Assembly (NCBI RefSeq): GCF_021648825.1
Contig: NZ_JAKJHS010000009.1
Coordinates: forward strand, 62,001 to 126,000
Direction of reading: 5' to 3'
Length of the DNA: 64,000 bases
Origin: Rhizobium halophilum
Lineage (GTDB): Bacteria > Pseudomonadota > Alphaproteobacteria > Rhizobiales > Rhizobiaceae
Shown here: piece after piece, positions 62,649-64,000 of the stretch
How the letters are laid out: each line of letters begins with the position of its first letter
Numbering within the stretch: position 1 is the first letter of the stretch
Translations under genes and position numbers: made by a program
The notes under the pieces: generated by a model
Database searches by the model: none
The model's input: only the letters and a program-made list of their open reading frames with translations
Told to the model about the DNA's origin: nothing

Positions 62649-64000
62649 GTGACGTCGCGCCTTCGCCTGATGTTCCGTTCGACCGCTGTCCGCCTGTCGG
62701 CGCTCTACATCTTGCTGTTTGCCATCTGCGCGGCCTTCCTCGTCGTCTATGTCACGGCGATGTCGGAGCGGATTCTGGCGCAGCAGACGCGGGAGAACCT
62801 CGTTCAGGAAATCGGCGATATCCAACGCGCCTATGATCGCGGGGGGCTGAACGGCATGCTGCGCATCATGGAGCGGCGCGCCCGCCAGCCGGGCGCCAAT
62901 CTCTACGTGGTGGCCGGACCGACCGGAGAGATTCTGGCCGGCAACGTGGCATCGCTGCAGCCGGGCGTGCTGGACGAGCAGGGCTGGACGCGCTTTCCCT
63001 TCTCCTACCGTCCGTTCTCGGAGTCGGGGCCGGAGCGGGAGCACATGGCGATTGCCAACGTCATCTTCATGGAGAACGGCCTGCGCGTGATGATCGGGCG
63101 AGATCTGGGCGAGCCTGGCCGCTTCCGCGGGATCGTCAGGCGCGCGCTGATGGTGGCGCTGACGATCATGGGCATCGGCGCGCTTTTCATCTGGTTCGGC
63201 ATTGGCCGAAACGCGTTGAAACGCATCGATCGCATGTCGGGTGCGAGCCAGAAGATCATGGCGGGCGACCTTTCGCAGCGCCTGCCGGTCGGTCGCTCCG
63301 GCGACGAATTCGACCGACTTTCGGAGTCCCTGAACGCCATGCTGGGCCGCATCGAGCGTTTGAACGAGGGCCTGCGGCAGGTCTCAGACAACATCGCCCA
63401 CGACCTGAAGACGCCGCTGACACGCCTGCGCAACAAGGCGGCCGATGCGCTGAACGAGGACGATCCCGGCCAGCGCCGGGCGGCACTCGAAGGCATCATC
63501 GCCGAATCCGATCAGCTGATCCGCACCTTCAATGCACTGCTGATGATTTCCCGTGTCGAAGCCGGCTCGATTGCCGCCGAGATGAGCGAGGTCGACCTTT
63601 CCGCCATCACCGCCGACAGCTGCGAACTTTACGAGCCGGTGGCCGAGGAGGCGGGGCTGCGGCTGGAAACGTCGATCGCGCCGGGGCTGAAGGTAAAGGG
63701 CAATCGCGAGCTGATCGGGCAGGCAATGTTCAACCTGCTCGACAATGCGATCAAGTACTCCGCCGGGAGCCAGGGTGAGCCGCTAGTGCGTGTCGTGCTC
63801 AGCGCAGACGTGACGGGGATACGCCTTTCCGTCTGCGACAACGGTCCCGGCGTACCGGAGGAGAAGCGCGCGGAGGTGGTCAAGCGCTTTGTCCGGCTCG
63901 ACGCCAGCCGTTCCAAGCCCGGAACGGGCCTTGGGCTGTCGCTGGTGGAGGCGGTGATGGAGCTGCACGGGGGCTCGCTGCGCCTCTCTGCGACCAATCC
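62649..64000 (+). CDS. Sensor histidine kinase, cut by the window end
   Basis: At least 450 residues from GTG 62649, two bases after the stop of the regulator; ATG 62670 is another start. Two membrane helices (about residues 17-38 and 165-185) flank a periplasmic domain of about 125 residues. HAMP (GRNALKRIDRMSGASQKIMA), DHp with His251 in VSDNIAHDLKTPLTRLRNK, and HATPase with FNLLDNAIKYSAG, CDNGPGVP and GTGLGLSLV. The last part of the ATPase domain lies beyond position 64000. It is the cognate kinase of the preceding regulator. Confidence 0.93.
   Translation, partial: MTSRLRLMFRSTAVRLSALYILLFAICAAFLVVYVTAMSERILAQQTRENLVQEIGDIQRAYDRGGLNGMLRIMERRARQPGANLYVVAGPTGEILAGNVASLQPGVLDEQGWTRFPFSYRPFSESGPEREHMAIANVIFMENGLRVMIGRDLGEPGRFRGIVRRALMVALTIMGIGALFIWFGIGRNALKRIDRMSGASQKIMAGDLSQRLPVGRSGDEFDRLSESLNAMLGRIERLNEGLRQVSDNIAHDLKTPLTRLRNKAADALNEDDPGQRRAALEGIIAESDQLIRTFNALLMISRVEAGSIAAEMSEVDLSAITADSCELYEPVAEEAGLRLETSIAPGLKVKGNRELIGQAMFNLLDNAIKYSAGSQGEPLVRVVLSADVTGIRLSVCDNGPGVPEEKRAEVVKRFVRLDASRSKPGTGLGLSLVEAVMELHGGSLRLSATN

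Overview
The window is about 64 kb of high-GC DNA that reads as the chromosome of an alphaproteobacterium of the Rhizobiaceae (Rhizobium, Agrobacterium, Ensifer and relatives). Pointers are mucR, a feuN-feuP-feuQ-like locus, a cycHJKL-type cytochrome c maturation operon followed by degP, RopB/Omp25-type outer membrane proteins, DUF1491, DUF2336 and DUF5330 proteins, an HK97-type gene transfer agent (GTA)-like cluster, and palindromic intergenic elements of rhizobial style. I see no rRNA, tRNA, CRISPR array, integrase or complete insertion sequence.

Layout. 1-1536: end of a multisubunit cation/proton antiporter operon (D-E-F-G), with an unusual basic tail on subunit F. 1950-9255: mucR, a DnaA-C-like protein, DUF6456, sufE, a PleC/DivJ-type histidine kinase overlapping a peptidoglycan-binding protein, DUF1491 and DUF2336. 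9848-15376: envelope genes (DUF1254/DUF1214 pair, class A penicillin-binding protein), a cysteine-cluster protein, and a RelB/RelE-like module whose toxin is frameshifted. 15469-18561: a copper island (P-type ATPase, CueR, CopZ) with two CueR-type operators. 18711-23246: an orphan receiver protein, two tandem RopB-like barrels each with a terminator, SelO, and a carboxymuconolactone decarboxylase family protein. 23359-30358: a frameshifted GAF-GGDEF-EAL gene, a catalase-family gene stopped by an amber codon, and a three-subunit molybdenum hydroxylase.

31195-52887 is a GTA-like cluster in the canonical order: small terminase candidate, large terminase, portal, small membrane protein, protease, capsid, connectors, tail protein, g10, g10.1, tape measure, DUF2460, DUF2163, NlpC/P60 and the g15-type hub. 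It is interrupted by cargo: a lysozyme-like GH19 enzyme, an unknown membrane protein, a small antisense gene, a toxin-antitoxin pair with a perfect palindromic operator, a hydrolase, an autotransporter protease and a possible small RNA. Portal, g10 and g15 are frameshifted, a palindromic element is read through at the 5' end of the terminase, and a fused remnant of g10/g10.1 lies 1.2 kb from the main copy. Either the cluster is decaying or the assembly holds several indel errors.

52997-64000: feuN-feuP-feuQ-like sensing module, a lipoprotein, ccmI-ccmE-ccmF-ccmH, degP and a second two-component system cut off by the window end. These genes together cover envelope sensing, periplasmic protein quality control and cytochrome c assembly.
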